From a virus: 29,817 bases of DNA. The position numbers and the translations under genes were made by a program. The DNA lies in IMG/VR virus record IMGVR_UViG_3300013138_000032, positions 1 through 29,817 of that record. One strand, given 5' to 3'. Under the pieces are notes generated by a model, which worked only from the letters and a program-made list of their open reading frames with translations, was not told the origin of the DNA and did not search any database. Positions 1 through 6,348 of this stretch are shown here, piece after piece; the stretch's first letter is position 1; each line of letters starts with the position of its first letter.

Positions 1-173
1 CTTTTGCTGGTACTGAAAAAATAGGATTCAATGAAAAAATATCAATAACATTTACTGATTCACACTTAATTGAAGATAAAAATTTCAAACGTAAAAATAA
101 AAAAAACATCAACAACTTAAAAAAGATGTGCGAACTAATATTAAATGAAATAAACAATTCAAAACAAAAATAA
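1..173 (+). CDS. C-terminal end of a truncated CDS, unknown function
   Basis: A frame open from base 3 runs to a TAA at 171-173 and gives 56 residues. Its 5' end lies outside the window. The visible part is lysine- and asparagine-rich, with a basic stretch (KNFKRKNKKN) followed by a helical tail (KMCELILNEINNSKQK). I recognise no domain. The other two frames on this strand close almost at once, which supports this one. About 137 nt without a gene follow before the next CDS; I see no convincing RNA or terminator in that gap. Confidence 0.5.
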   Translation, partial: FAGTEKIGFNEKISITFTDSHLIEDKNFKRKNKKNINNLKKMCELILNEINNSKQK

Positions 174-310
174 TATTACTTATAACACTTGTGTAAACGT
201 AATGTGTTTATCTCATAAAAATAAGAAATAACAGGAGCTAAAAAATTTCAATTCCACTTTGGTACGATCGATAGAATTTAACAAACAGACTGTAAAAAAG
301 AATTACACAA

Positions 311-595
311 ATGAAGTACAGATACGACATATGCAGTAAGTGTGGCAAACAGCGTGTTATTGTGAACGTGTGGCACAAAATGTGCTATACGTGCAATAAA
401 AGACGACTTGAAGCACTTGGGACTACCAAGAAATGGAAGGTATTTAATGAAAACTTAAAATGTTGTAACTTTCAATTTAAAGTAGGTGATACCTACACAC
501 ACGAAGACAATGTAGAAATATGTGCTTCTGGATTTCACTTTCATGAAAACGTTAAAGACCTATTTAACTATTATGTGTACCAATCAAGAGTGTAA
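311..595 (+). CDS. Zinc-ribbon protein with a short DUF7666-like domain
   Basis: The 94-aa product has two parts. Residues 8-28 form a CxxC...CxxC zinc ribbon (C8, C11, C25, C28). From about residue 41 the pattern K-x-F-x-x-x-L-x-C...F-x-V-G-x-T-Y...C-x-S-G-F-H-x-x-x-N...YY matches the phage and plasmid domain called DUF7666, whose function is unknown to me. The domain normally continues past the N-YY-x-x-x-SR block, but here a TAA follows directly after SRV, so the protein looks cut short. No Shine-Dalgarno sequence precedes the start; the upstream bases are A-rich. Assignment to the family is from memory of its motif, without a search. Confidence 0.7.
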   Translation: MKYRYDICSKCGKQRVIVNVWHKMCYTCNKRRLEALGTTKKWKVFNENLKCCNFQFKVGDTYTHEDNVEICASGFHFHENVKDLFNYYVYQSRV

Positions 596-756
596 GAACC
601 AGAAGAACAAAAAGAGGACAGATCAGCATTCCACCCTATACGATTCCGTGTCTGATCACATCTGATTATGATGGAATTCATAGAATTAGATATGAAAATT
701 ATGATGGAGAATTTGAAACTTTTGAAGCAAAACGTGATTCTCTCGAACTAAAATGA
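568..756 (+). pseudogene. Start-less reading frame, possible gene remnant
   Basis: In a different frame from the DUF7666-like gene, an open stretch runs from 568 to a TGA at 754-756. It has no ATG or plausible alternative start. Its second half reads like real protein (SDYDGIHRIRYENYDG, then EFETFEAKRDSLELK). It may be the displaced 3' part of the preceding gene after a frameshift, or a remnant of another small gene. Low confidence; it could be chance in AT-rich DNA. Confidence 0.25.
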
Positions 757-794
757 ATATAATCAATTATTAACTAATACTAAAATTTATAAAA

Positions 795-1058
795 ATGACA
801 AAATCAAATGTTTTTGAAGCAAAGAGTCTAAAAGATTTACCAAAGTATAAGATTGACTCTAATGAATTTAAAAAATCAGAACAAGATCGAAAAAACTTAA
901 AAAAAGCAAAATCTAATTATGCAGCTTCAATGTATGGATTTCTCGGTCCAAATTGGAAAAAAGCATCTTATCTTTTGAGAGTTTTTAATGTTCCATTAGA
1001 TATTGATATTCGATCTTATTTTCAAAAAATGGCAAAAGAAAAAGGATTAATTAATTAA
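795..1058 (+). CDS. Small basic hypothetical protein
   Basis: The product is 87 aa, lysine-rich and without Cys. It has no signal peptide or membrane segment. The N-terminal half is charged (KFKKSEQDRKNLKKAKSN-like composition). The C-terminal half is more hydrophobic and ordered (MYGFLGPNWKKASYLLRVF, then an acidic DIDIR motif). I do not recognise a family. Upstream is the A/T-rich, SD-less context typical of this window. The broken frame at 1063 starts 4 nt after its stop, suggesting both were once co-transcribed and share the terminator at 1361. Confidence 0.6.
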   Translation: MTKSNVFEAKSLKDLPKYKIDSNEFKKSEQDRKNLKKAKSNYAASMYGFLGPNWKKASYLLRVFNVPLDIDIRSYFQKMAKEKGLIN

Positions 1059-1062
1059 AAAG

Positions 1063-1341
1063 ATGAAATACATACTTTATTCAACAATTTGATACAAAGA
1101 TTTGGAATTGAATAAACCCAATGTATTAGAACCAGGAGAATATCGTCCATCTCAAAAATTACAAACTTATGAGAAGGTTATGTAATACGCATTTGATGTA
1201 GTAGACAAATATACAGGAAATTGGGTACCAAGTACCATAGTTGGAAGTAATGATGGAAGACCATATAATAATGCTCAAACAATAATCGATGCTTTATCAA
1301 TTAAGGCTTTAAAAGATCTCAGATTGAATATTAATAAGTAA
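1063..1341 (+). pseudogene. Small gene broken by two in-frame stop codons
   Basis: From an ATG at 1063 one frame reads MKYILYSTI, then TGA (1090-1092), a 30-codon protein-like stretch ending in EKVM, then TAA (1183-1185), then a 51-codon stretch (YAFDVVDKYTGNWVPS...) ending at TAA 1339-1341. Both stops are one transition away from a sense codon (TGG or CGA to TGA, CAA to TAA). Both are followed by TAC. The three pieces together would make a protein of about 92 aa with consistent, non-random composition. TGA and TAA end other genes here, so reassignment is unlikely and decay, or a sequencing problem, is preferred. The original function is unknown. Confidence 0.5.
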
Positions 1342-1360
1342 ATTCAAAAACAAATGAAAT

Positions 1361-1393
1361 AAAGGAGTTGAATTGTTTTTCAACTCCTTTTTT
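1361..1393 (+). terminator. Rho-independent terminator
   Basis: A perfect 12-bp stem pairs 1361-1372 (AAAGGAGTTGAA) with 1379-1390. The loop is 6 nt and the transcript strand runs into a T tract. It lies 20 nt after the broken frame and before the DUF932 gene, so it closes the left-hand block of small genes. Confidence 0.85.
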
Positions 1394-1466
1394 AAATTTA
1401 TTACTAAAAATTTGGTTATATGAATTTTTTTTTTTAATTTTATTGTATATTTAAAAATCAAACAAA

Positions 1467-2327
1467 ATGAACACAATGAATTTAGTCGAGACTTTAAATT
1501 GGGAAGCCCAAAAGAAGTCAATAAGTATTAGTGTAAATGGAAGCAACAAAGTTGTTCCAAATTTTACCGCTATTGTTCGTGATGACAGTCATGAAACATT
1601 GAGTATTGTAAAGAAAAAATACAATCTTCTTTCAAATAAAGATTTTATGACTCTTGTTCATGATATTTGTGAAATTTCGAAATTTGAATTGAAAGGATTT
1701 CAGTCAATTCAGGGTGGAGAAATCATCCTTGGATACTTGAAAAACGGTGATCCTAATTTCAAAATTGGAAATCTGAAGGCGGAGGATTATCTCGTTTTTG
1801 GAAATTCGTTTACACGAAAAACTTCGTTGTTTGTAGGAACATCCACAAAAATCCTCAGTTGCCAAAATCAATTTGGACAAATTCATCAAAATATTAAAAT
1901 TCCTCATTTTTCAACAATGGAAAAAAGAATTCAAGAAATGAAGACTTTCTTCATAAATTACTTCCAAACAAAACAAGATATGCTCAATGCATTGAATGGT
2001 TTTCAAAATATTAAAATTAGTCCGGAAATCATTGAAAAGGCCATTACATATATATTGGATCTTGAAAAATTTGACAAACTGGATGACGCTCCAAAACAAA
2101 GGCAATCCAAAATCATTGATCTTCGTGAATCAATTACATCAGAAATGATGAAAATCGGTGAAAATGGCTGGGGATTGTTCAATGGGATTACTCATTTTAC
2201 AACTCATAAAATTTCTGGAAAACGGAGTTCAAATGAAACAATTGGAAATCTTTTCGGAGTAAAAAATACATTCAATCAAAAAGGATTTTCATTTATTTCA
2301 AATCTTGTTCTTGAAACAACAAATTAA
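1467..2327 (+). CDS. DUF932 (phage/plasmid-like) protein
   Basis: The 286-aa product has the layout of the DUF932 / phage-plasmid TIGR03299 family. Near the N terminus is an IVRDD..ETLSIVKKKY block. A gly-rich strand IQGGEIILGYL follows, then the NSFTRKTSLFVGTSTKILSCQNQ region corresponding to the usual nSHdGs...pvRvVCqNt core. Helices lie in the C-terminal half, with a closing GENGWGLFNGITHFTTH block. The family is widespread on phages and plasmids and its biochemical role is not settled. The start at 1467 has no SD; an in-frame ATG four codons downstream (1479) is an alternative. A T-rich stretch and a TTGTATATTTA sequence at about 1443 precede it and may hold the promoter. This is the first gene after the terminator at 1361. 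Confidence 0.8.
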   Translation: MNTMNLVETLNWEAQKKSISISVNGSNKVVPNFTAIVRDDSHETLSIVKKKYNLLSNKDFMTLVHDICEISKFELKGFQSIQGGEIILGYLKNGDPNFKIGNLKAEDYLVFGNSFTRKTSLFVGTSTKILSCQNQFGQIHQNIKIPHFSTMEKRIQEMKTFFINYFQTKQDMLNALNGFQNIKISPEIIEKAITYILDLEKFDKLDDAPKQRQSKIIDLRESITSEMMKIGENGWGLFNGITHFTTHKISGKRSSNETIGNLFGVKNTFNQKGFSFISNLVLETTN

Positions 2328-2336
2328 AAAATATAT

Positions 2337-2570
2337 ATGAATATTAACGATGTAAATATTTTAAATGAAAAAGCTAAATCTCGTAAAAACGAAATTTATT
2401 CATATAATAAATATTTATATGTCGTAAAAGATTATAAGTTCAAAGGATTTATCGATGCCTTTGAAAGCTACTATATCATAAATGGATTTTTTACCATTTT
2501 AATAGGAAAAGTTAAATCTTATAAGCACAGAAGAAAATTAATTGAATTGATTAAATCACAAGACATATAA
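2337..2570 (+). CDS. Hypothetical protein, 77 aa
   Basis: The gene starts 9 nt after the DUF932 gene and is probably co-transcribed with it. The product is basic and rich in Tyr, Lys and Ile. An amphipathic central part contains a short hydrophobic patch (YYIINGFFTILIGKV). The tail is charged and helical (KHRRKLIELIKSQ). There are no Cys residues or recognisable motifs. I do not recognise a family. Confidence 0.6.
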   Translation: MNINDVNILNEKAKSRKNEIYSYNKYLYVVKDYKFKGFIDAFESYYIINGFFTILIGKVKSYKHRRKLIELIKSQDI

Positions 2571-2619
2571 AAAAAGCTGGATTTTTATTATATTATCAGT
2601 TATAGTACTGGTTACTTTA

Positions 2620-2760
2620 ATGTTTTTATTAATTGAATTCGTTAAGTTTTTAATAGTAATGGGACTTTTTATATTAATTTTAATTGCAATTTCTTCAATC
2701 ATAGTTGGAATTTTAATGTTAAAAAAATTAATACTAAGAATACTATCAAAATTTTTTTAA
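2620..2760 (+). CDS. Possible very small membrane protein
   Basis: Between two hypothetical genes a frame is open from 2551 to a TAA at 2758-2760. It encodes almost continuous hydrophobic sequence: WIFIILSVIVLVTLMFLLIEF, then a second segment VMGLFILILIAISSIIVGIL and a basic tail (MLKKLILRILSKFF). From the first ATG (2620) it gives 46 aa with one clear transmembrane helix. The upstream extension would add a second helix but has no ATG and would need a rare start codon or a start lost to mutation. The hydrophobic, ordered pattern with a basic end suggests coding. Either the true start is non-standard or this is a truncated gene. Confidence 0.4.
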   Translation: MFLLIEFVKFLIVMGLFILILIAISSIIVGILMLKKLILRILSKFF

Positions 2761-2775
2761 ACTTTTTAATTAATT

Positions 2776-3093
2776 ATGAAACGAATTGTTCATGTTTATT
2801 TTCGATTTGTTCGAAAGAGATTAAATATCATTTTTATTTCAAATCTCAAAAAACAAAAAAATCATAAATATCTTTTAAATGATGATGATATTGATATTTT
2901 GAGTGATGCAATTGAAAAGTCATTTAAGATTATTGAATCTTGTAAATATACCGAGCAGCTTCTTGTTGCTGAAAAATATAATCAAATTTTTTCTGAAAGA
3001 TTTCCATTTGCATTAATCATTGAAGAAATTTTTAATCATTTGGTCCAGAAAAAAATGCAATCATTAAAGAGCTTCTACGATTTCTCTTCTTAA
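2776..3093 (+). CDS. Hypothetical protein, 105 aa
   Basis: The product begins with a strongly basic, amphipathic segment (residues 1-30, MKRIVHVYFRFVRKRLNIIF). An acidic DDDDIDIL stretch follows near residue 36. The rest is helical (AIEKSFKIIESC, EQLLVAEKYNQIF, LIIEEIFNHLV). It has no signal peptide and no conserved motif that I know. It sits in a run of small same-strand genes with short gaps, suggesting a single early-type transcript. Confidence 0.6.
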   Translation: MKRIVHVYFRFVRKRLNIIFISNLKKQKNHKYLLNDDDIDILSDAIEKSFKIIESCKYTEQLLVAEKYNQIFSERFPFALIIEEIFNHLVQKKMQSLKSFYDFSS

Positions 3094-3111
3094 ATTAACT
3101 TGATTTAATAT

Positions 3112-3402
3112 ATGGAATATTTAGATAAAAAATCATTTGATTCATTCAAAAAAATAAAGAAAAAGCTCCTTAAATTATATCCCGGGGCAGCAACTAAAAT
3201 AGATGGAAATGGAAAGTTCTATCTAATTGATAAAAATGGATTTAAAATTTTAAAAGATGAATTTGATATTCCAAATTGTAATACCATTCGTGAAGCATGG
3301 GAAAAAACTCTTTCTATGCTTTGGACTCAAATTATTGTTATTCGAAACAATAATAAATTTTCAGATGATAAAATAATAAAACAATCTAAAAAACTTCTTT
3401 AA
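3112..3402 (+). CDS. Hypothetical protein with PGAATKIDGNGKFYLID motif
   Basis: The 96-aa product has a well-ordered core. A basic helix (residues 5-22) is followed by LYPGAATKIDGNGKFYLID, where the Gly-rich turn flanked by strands suggests a small alpha/beta fold. Next comes IPNCNTIREAWEKTLSMLW. The sequence looks conserved rather than random, and I have the impression of similar small proteins in other Bacteroidota phages, but I cannot name a family. It is the last gene before the 310-nt structured leader region. Confidence 0.65.
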   Translation: MEYLDKKSFDSFKKIKKKLLKLYPGAATKIDGNGKFYLIDKNGFKILKDEFDIPNCNTIREAWEKTLSMLWTQIIVIRNNNKFSDDKIIKQSKKLL

Positions 3403-3441
3403 TTTTTCTTGTTTTTTCCCTTTTTTTTCTTTATATTTTAT

Positions 3442-3486
3442 AATCTTCAAAAAAAGATGGGTTAACCATATTTATATTTGAAGATT
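3442..3486 (+). repeat. Inverted repeat with a palindrome in its loop
   Basis: AATCTTCAAA at 3442-3451 pairs exactly with TTTGAAGATT at 3477-3486. The 25-nt loop contains ATGG-G-TTAACCAT, a near-perfect palindrome centred on GGTTAACC (3459-3467). A second palindrome, GTGATCAC, lies at 3498-3505. The repeat opens the 3403-3712 gene-free stretch. It could be an operator pair or the 5' end of a structured transcript; no U tract follows, so it is not a clear terminator. Confidence 0.45.
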
Positions 3487-3511
3487 TTATAAAAATAGTG
3501 ATCACACACGA

Positions 3512-3600
3512 AAGATAATGAATATCTTAATAGGAGAAGTCTGTACAAAAGAATCGAAATCATCGATTCTGTAATTCTTCTCTGAACAAAGTTATTCATT
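3512..3600 (+). ncRNA. Nested hairpin with a possible 18-codon leader ORF
   Basis: Three nested perfect or near-perfect stems fit one long hairpin: 3517-3523 with 3594-3600 (AATGAAT/ATTCATT), 3533-3539 with 3577-3583 (GGAGAAG/CTTCTCT, one G-U), and 3550-3556 with 3564-3570 (AGAATCG/CGATTCT). A competing 6-bp hairpin, 3512-3517 with 3523-3528, would put an ATG (3518-3520) in its 5-nt loop. That ATG opens an 18-codon frame (MNILIGEVCTKESKSSIL, stop at 3572-3574). The alternative folds plus a mini-ORF suggest a regulatory leader. This is inference from pairing by eye. Confidence 0.4.
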
Positions 3601-3630
3601 TTCTTAGAACTCTATTTTTATATTTTTTAA

Positions 3631-3704
3631 ATAAAATTTGCATTTTTTGTTCTGATGAAATCAGAACTTCCCCCGAAGGGGGTCTACAAAAAATTTAATT
3701 TTAT
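3631..3704 (+). promoter_or_regulatory. Three-way-junction-like 5' leader structure
   Basis: Two closing stems, 3631-3638 with 3697-3704 (ATAAAATT/AATTTTAT) and 3643-3649 with 3687-3693 (TTTTTTG/CAAAAAA), enclose two perfect hairpins. The first is 3650-3656 with 3660-3666 (TTCTGAT/ATCAGAA). The second is 3670-3674 with 3678-3682 (CCCCC/GGGGG). Both hairpins have the triloop GAA. The C-GAA-G closing of the second is the loop type of the very stable mini-hairpin d(GCGAAGC). The fold ends 8 nt before the ATG at 3713, where translation initiation could be controlled. The C5/G5 stem stands out in AT-rich DNA. No U tract follows, so it is not a standard terminator. Confidence 0.55.
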
Positions 3705-3712
3705 ACTTATCT

Positions 3713-4120
3713 ATGCTAGATAAATCAACAATTATAAAAATATTTGACTGGACTATTGAAGATCTTCGAAATTCTAATTTTTGGATTGATTTTGATTTAT
3801 TTGTTCTTCAAGTTGAAAATGAGAAAAGATCATATAATACTAATAATGAAGCTAATCAAATAAACAATTCTGAATTTCAAAAATTCCAATCCCAATTGAA
3901 TTTATTTATTTGGAATCTTTCTTCGAATAAAATTAAATATTTTTTTCGATTCAATTTTGAATTCTTTAGTTTTTGGATATCATCTTTATCTGAAGCAGAA
4001 TTTAAGCATTTTAAAAATTTTATTTATTCATTTAAAACAGAATATTTCATTTTTAATTTAATCCAAAATGATTTATTTAATGAAATGTTAATTCTTTATG
4101 AAACTAATCAACTTAAATAA
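3713..4120 (+). CDS. Phe-rich hypothetical protein, 135 aa
   Basis: First gene after the structured leader and head of an operon running to 6630. The product is very rich in Phe, Asn and Trp, with repeated aromatic helices (IFDWTIEDLRNSNFWIDFDLFVLQ; YFFRFNFEFFSFWISSLSE). It has no clear membrane segment and no Cys. An Asn/Gln/Ser-rich linker lies around residues 40-58. It resembles an all-helical soluble protein. I do not recognise a family. The next gene starts 22 nt before its stop in another frame. Confidence 0.55.
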   Translation: MLDKSTIIKIFDWTIEDLRNSNFWIDFDLFVLQVENEKRSYNTNNEANQINNSEFQKFQSQLNLFIWNLSSNKIKYFFRFNFEFFSFWISSLSEAEFKHFKNFIYSFKTEYFIFNLIQNDLFNEMLILYETNQLK

Positions 4121-4463
4121 TGATATTTATCAAGTTATAAAAATTCTGGATATTAAAAACAATTTTAATGAATATGAAGAATCATTAAAAATGTATTATA
4201 AATGTGATCATGTTTTATGTGATGATCACCATATATTTTTATGTAATATAATTCAGGATGCTATAATTTTAAAAGAAACCTTAACCAAAAAACATGAAAT
4301 TTTAAAATTAATTGATATTTATAATTCAGAAAAATATGATGATTTCACTCAGATGAATTTACAAAACAAAGTAAAAAATATTAAAAAACGATTTGAAACT
4401 CCCAAATTTAAAATAGATTCGAATTCACTTAAAAAAATTTTAAAGGAATATTTGAAAGGATAA
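4098..4463 (+). CDS. Hypothetical protein, 121 aa
   Basis: The gene overlaps the end of the preceding one by 23 nt, so translational coupling is likely. The helical product contains YYKCDHVLCDDHHIFLCNII (residues 33-52), a cluster of three Cys, three His and several Asp residues. That cluster could bind metal, although spacing does not match a zinc finger I know. The C-terminal third is basic (KNIKKRFETPKFKIDSNSLKKILK). The following gene starts 1 nt after its stop. Confidence 0.55.
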   Translation: MKLINLNNDIYQVIKILDIKNNFNEYEESLKMYYKCDHVLCDDHHIFLCNIIQDAIILKETLTKKHEILKLIDIYNSEKYDDFTQMNLQNKVKNIKKRFETPKFKIDSNSLKKILKEYLKG

Positions 4464-4464
4464 A

Positions 4465-5604
4465 ATGAAAAGCAAAAAAACTTTTTTAAGTATTATTGTA
4501 TTAATAACAGCTCTTTTTCTTGCTACTGTTGCAGCTGGATTTTCTATATATGGAATAAGTAGATTATTTTCCACATATTTTATTCCAATTATAATAATGG
4601 GAATAGCAATTGAATTAGGAAAAATTGTTTTGATTTCATATTCATATCAAAGATGGAAATTTATAAGTTGGTCGCATAAAATGATCACAATACTTTTGAT
4701 AATTTTAGCTGTTAGTGTAACATCCATTGGTATTTATGGATTTTTATCTTCATCTTATGAAAAAACAGCTTCTGAATTAAATATTCAGGATTCACAAGTT
4801 TCTCTTTTAGAAAAAAGGAAAACAAAATTTTTAACAGAGATTCAACAATCACAATCTCAAATTGATATCCAAAATCAAAGAGTAACACAATTAATAAATG
4901 TAAGACTTCAACAAGAAGAAAGACTTAATCAACTTTATAGTGATTCTTCAATTAGAAGCGCTAGAACAACTGAAAATCTTATTAAAAAAGCTGATATTGA
5001 TATCGATTCTGCAAATAATAAAATCAATGTTTTTTCTAAAAATATTTCAAATTTAAATGATTCTATTTTCAAAATAGATGAGCAAATTGTTGAATTAAAA
5101 TCTAAATCAACAACAACTGATTTAGGCCCGTTGAAATATCTTTCTAGACTTTCGGCTGCCTCAATGGATAAAACAATTAATTGGTTTATTTTATTATTAA
5201 TGACAATTCTCGATCCAATTGCTATATATTTACTAGTTGGATTTAATCAATTAATATTAGATAGAGAAAAAATATCAGAAGAAAAATTTGAAAAAAAGAA
5301 TAGAAATCATTATATTAAAATAACAAACCCATTTAAAAAAAAGAGAATAAGTAATGATATTATTCCAGTATATAAAAGTAATACTTCTAAAGAAGTTTTT
5401 AAAGATGAAAAAGAAAAAATAATTGAACATGTGACTCCCGAAAAAAATGTGAATGAATTATTTAATGAATTTAAAGCTTCACAGAAGAAAAAAGAAGTAA
5501 TGTCAAATTTGGAAACTCCACTTGAACCATTAATAAAAGAAAAACAACAGATAATAATTGATCCAGATGCACAAATTCATGCTGCTGGAGGAATAAGACC
5601 ATAA
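4465..5604 (+). CDS. Four-TM membrane protein with long coiled coil
   Basis: The product is 379 aa. Hydrophobic helices lie at about residues 8-30, 37-58, 71-95 and 239-262. The second holds a buried EL-GK (Glu52). Residues 98-215 are a long heptad-rich coiled coil with many Gln, Glu, Lys and Ser. The tail after 263 is charged, flexible and probably cytoplasmic. With an even number of helices the coiled coil would be on the same side as both termini if helices 1-3 are all spanning; the topology needs modelling. Preceded by a weak AAAGGATAAA leader. A function is not recognisable: such proteins are often labelled coil-containing protein in T4-like phages. A host envelope role (exclusion, lysis timing or receptor blocking) is only speculation. 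Confidence 0.65.
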   Translation: MKSKKTFLSIIVLITALFLATVAAGFSIYGISRLFSTYFIPIIIMGIAIELGKIVLISYSYQRWKFISWSHKMITILLIILAVSVTSIGIYGFLSSSYEKTASELNIQDSQVSLLEKRKTKFLTEIQQSQSQIDIQNQRVTQLINVRLQQEERLNQLYSDSSIRSARTTENLIKKADIDIDSANNKINVFSKNISNLNDSIFKIDEQIVELKSKSTTTDLGPLKYLSRLSAASMDKTINWFILLLMTILDPIAIYLLVGFNQLILDREKISEEKFEKKNRNHYIKITNPFKKKRISNDIIPVYKSNTSKEVFKDEKEKIIEHVTPEKNVNELFNEFKASQKKKEVMSNLETPLEPLIKEKQQIIIDPDAQIHAAGGIRP

Positions 5605-5605
5605 T

Positions 5606-6340
5606 ATGAAATATAAATTAACAGCAGAACAAATATCAGAAAATTACAATACGCTTATTGAAAAGATTGAAGATACTTTTCATGGAGAGCGAAAAACAAA
5701 ATTATTAAAATTATTCAATGAAATTGGAGAAAGATTTGCATTGGCTCCAGCATCAACGAGAAGTGGATTTCATAATGCATTTCCTGGTGGTTTATTACTT
5801 CATACATTAACTGTTATGAATATATGTGATAGAATGTATGATATCTGGACTGAATTTGGTGCTAATACATCTTTATTTACAAAAGAAAGTCTTCTTTTTG
5901 TAGCTTTATGTCATGATCTTGGAAAATTAGGTAATTTCAAAGATGATTATTATATTGAAAATGATTCAAGTTGGCATGTAACAAACAGACAGGAATATTA
6001 TAAAATTAACCCAACAATTGTAAATATGAAACATGAACATAGAAGTTTATGGATTCTAAATCAAGTTGGAATAGAATTAAATGAAGAAGAATTTGTTTCT
6101 ATAATTGCACATTCTGGTGCATGGAATGAAGGCAATGAATCATATTTCTTTTCTTTTGATAAAGAAAAACTTCCAAAATCTTGTATGGTATTTATTTTAT
6201 CAGAAGCTGATATTATGGCATATAGAATAGAACATGAACAAGAAAATAATCCAAAATCAAATTTAAATAAAGAAGTTCAAAAACAGAAAAAAGAAGAAAA
6301 ACGTTCTGCAGAACAAATATTTGATGATTTATTTAATTAA
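5606..6340 (+). CDS. HD-domain phosphohydrolase
   Basis: The 244-aa product has the metal-binding signature of the HD superfamily: H66 in GGLLLHTLTV, the HD doublet H103-D104 in ALCHDLGKLG, H143/H145 in KHEHRSLWIL, H169 in IIAHSGAWNEG, and D202 in SEADIMAY. These are the residues expected to hold one or two metal ions for phosphomonoester or phosphodiester hydrolysis. Architecture resembles YhaM/TraI-type HD enzymes, and a nucleotidase or dNTPase role for DNA precursor metabolism is also possible. The substrate cannot be read from sequence. It follows the coiled-coil membrane gene by 1 nt. The Lys/Glu-rich tail after residue 210 is probably a flexible extension. Confidence 0.8.
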   Translation: MKYKLTAEQISENYNTLIEKIEDTFHGERKTKLLKLFNEIGERFALAPASTRSGFHNAFPGGLLLHTLTVMNICDRMYDIWTEFGANTSLFTKESLLFVALCHDLGKLGNFKDDYYIENDSSWHVTNRQEYYKINPTIVNMKHEHRSLWILNQVGIELNEEEFVSIIAHSGAWNEGNESYFFSFDKEKLPKSCMVFILSEADIMAYRIEHEQENNPKSNLNKEVQKQKKEEKRSAEQIFDDLFN

Positions 6341-6348
6341 AAAATAAC

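Noticed and set aside
174-310. Possible tRNA or small RNA gene
   Set aside because: I looked for acceptor-stem complementarity and the T-arm consensus and found neither here nor in other gaps.
1063-1341. Stop codon reassignment (TGA or TAA read as an amino acid)
   Set aside because: Both TAA and TGA end many intact genes here (for example TGA at 10917-10919 and 26415-26417, TAA at 7543-7545), so a genome-wide reassignment is not supported.
3652-3666. CTGATGA resembling the hammerhead ribozyme core
   Set aside because: The bases are consumed by a perfect local hairpin and there is no stem II followed by GAAA with a cleavage site in the right places.
3649-3690. Tandem hairpins as a rho-independent terminator
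   Set aside because: No U tract follows on either strand; the A-rich 3' side pairs with an upstream T tract, fitting a junction better.
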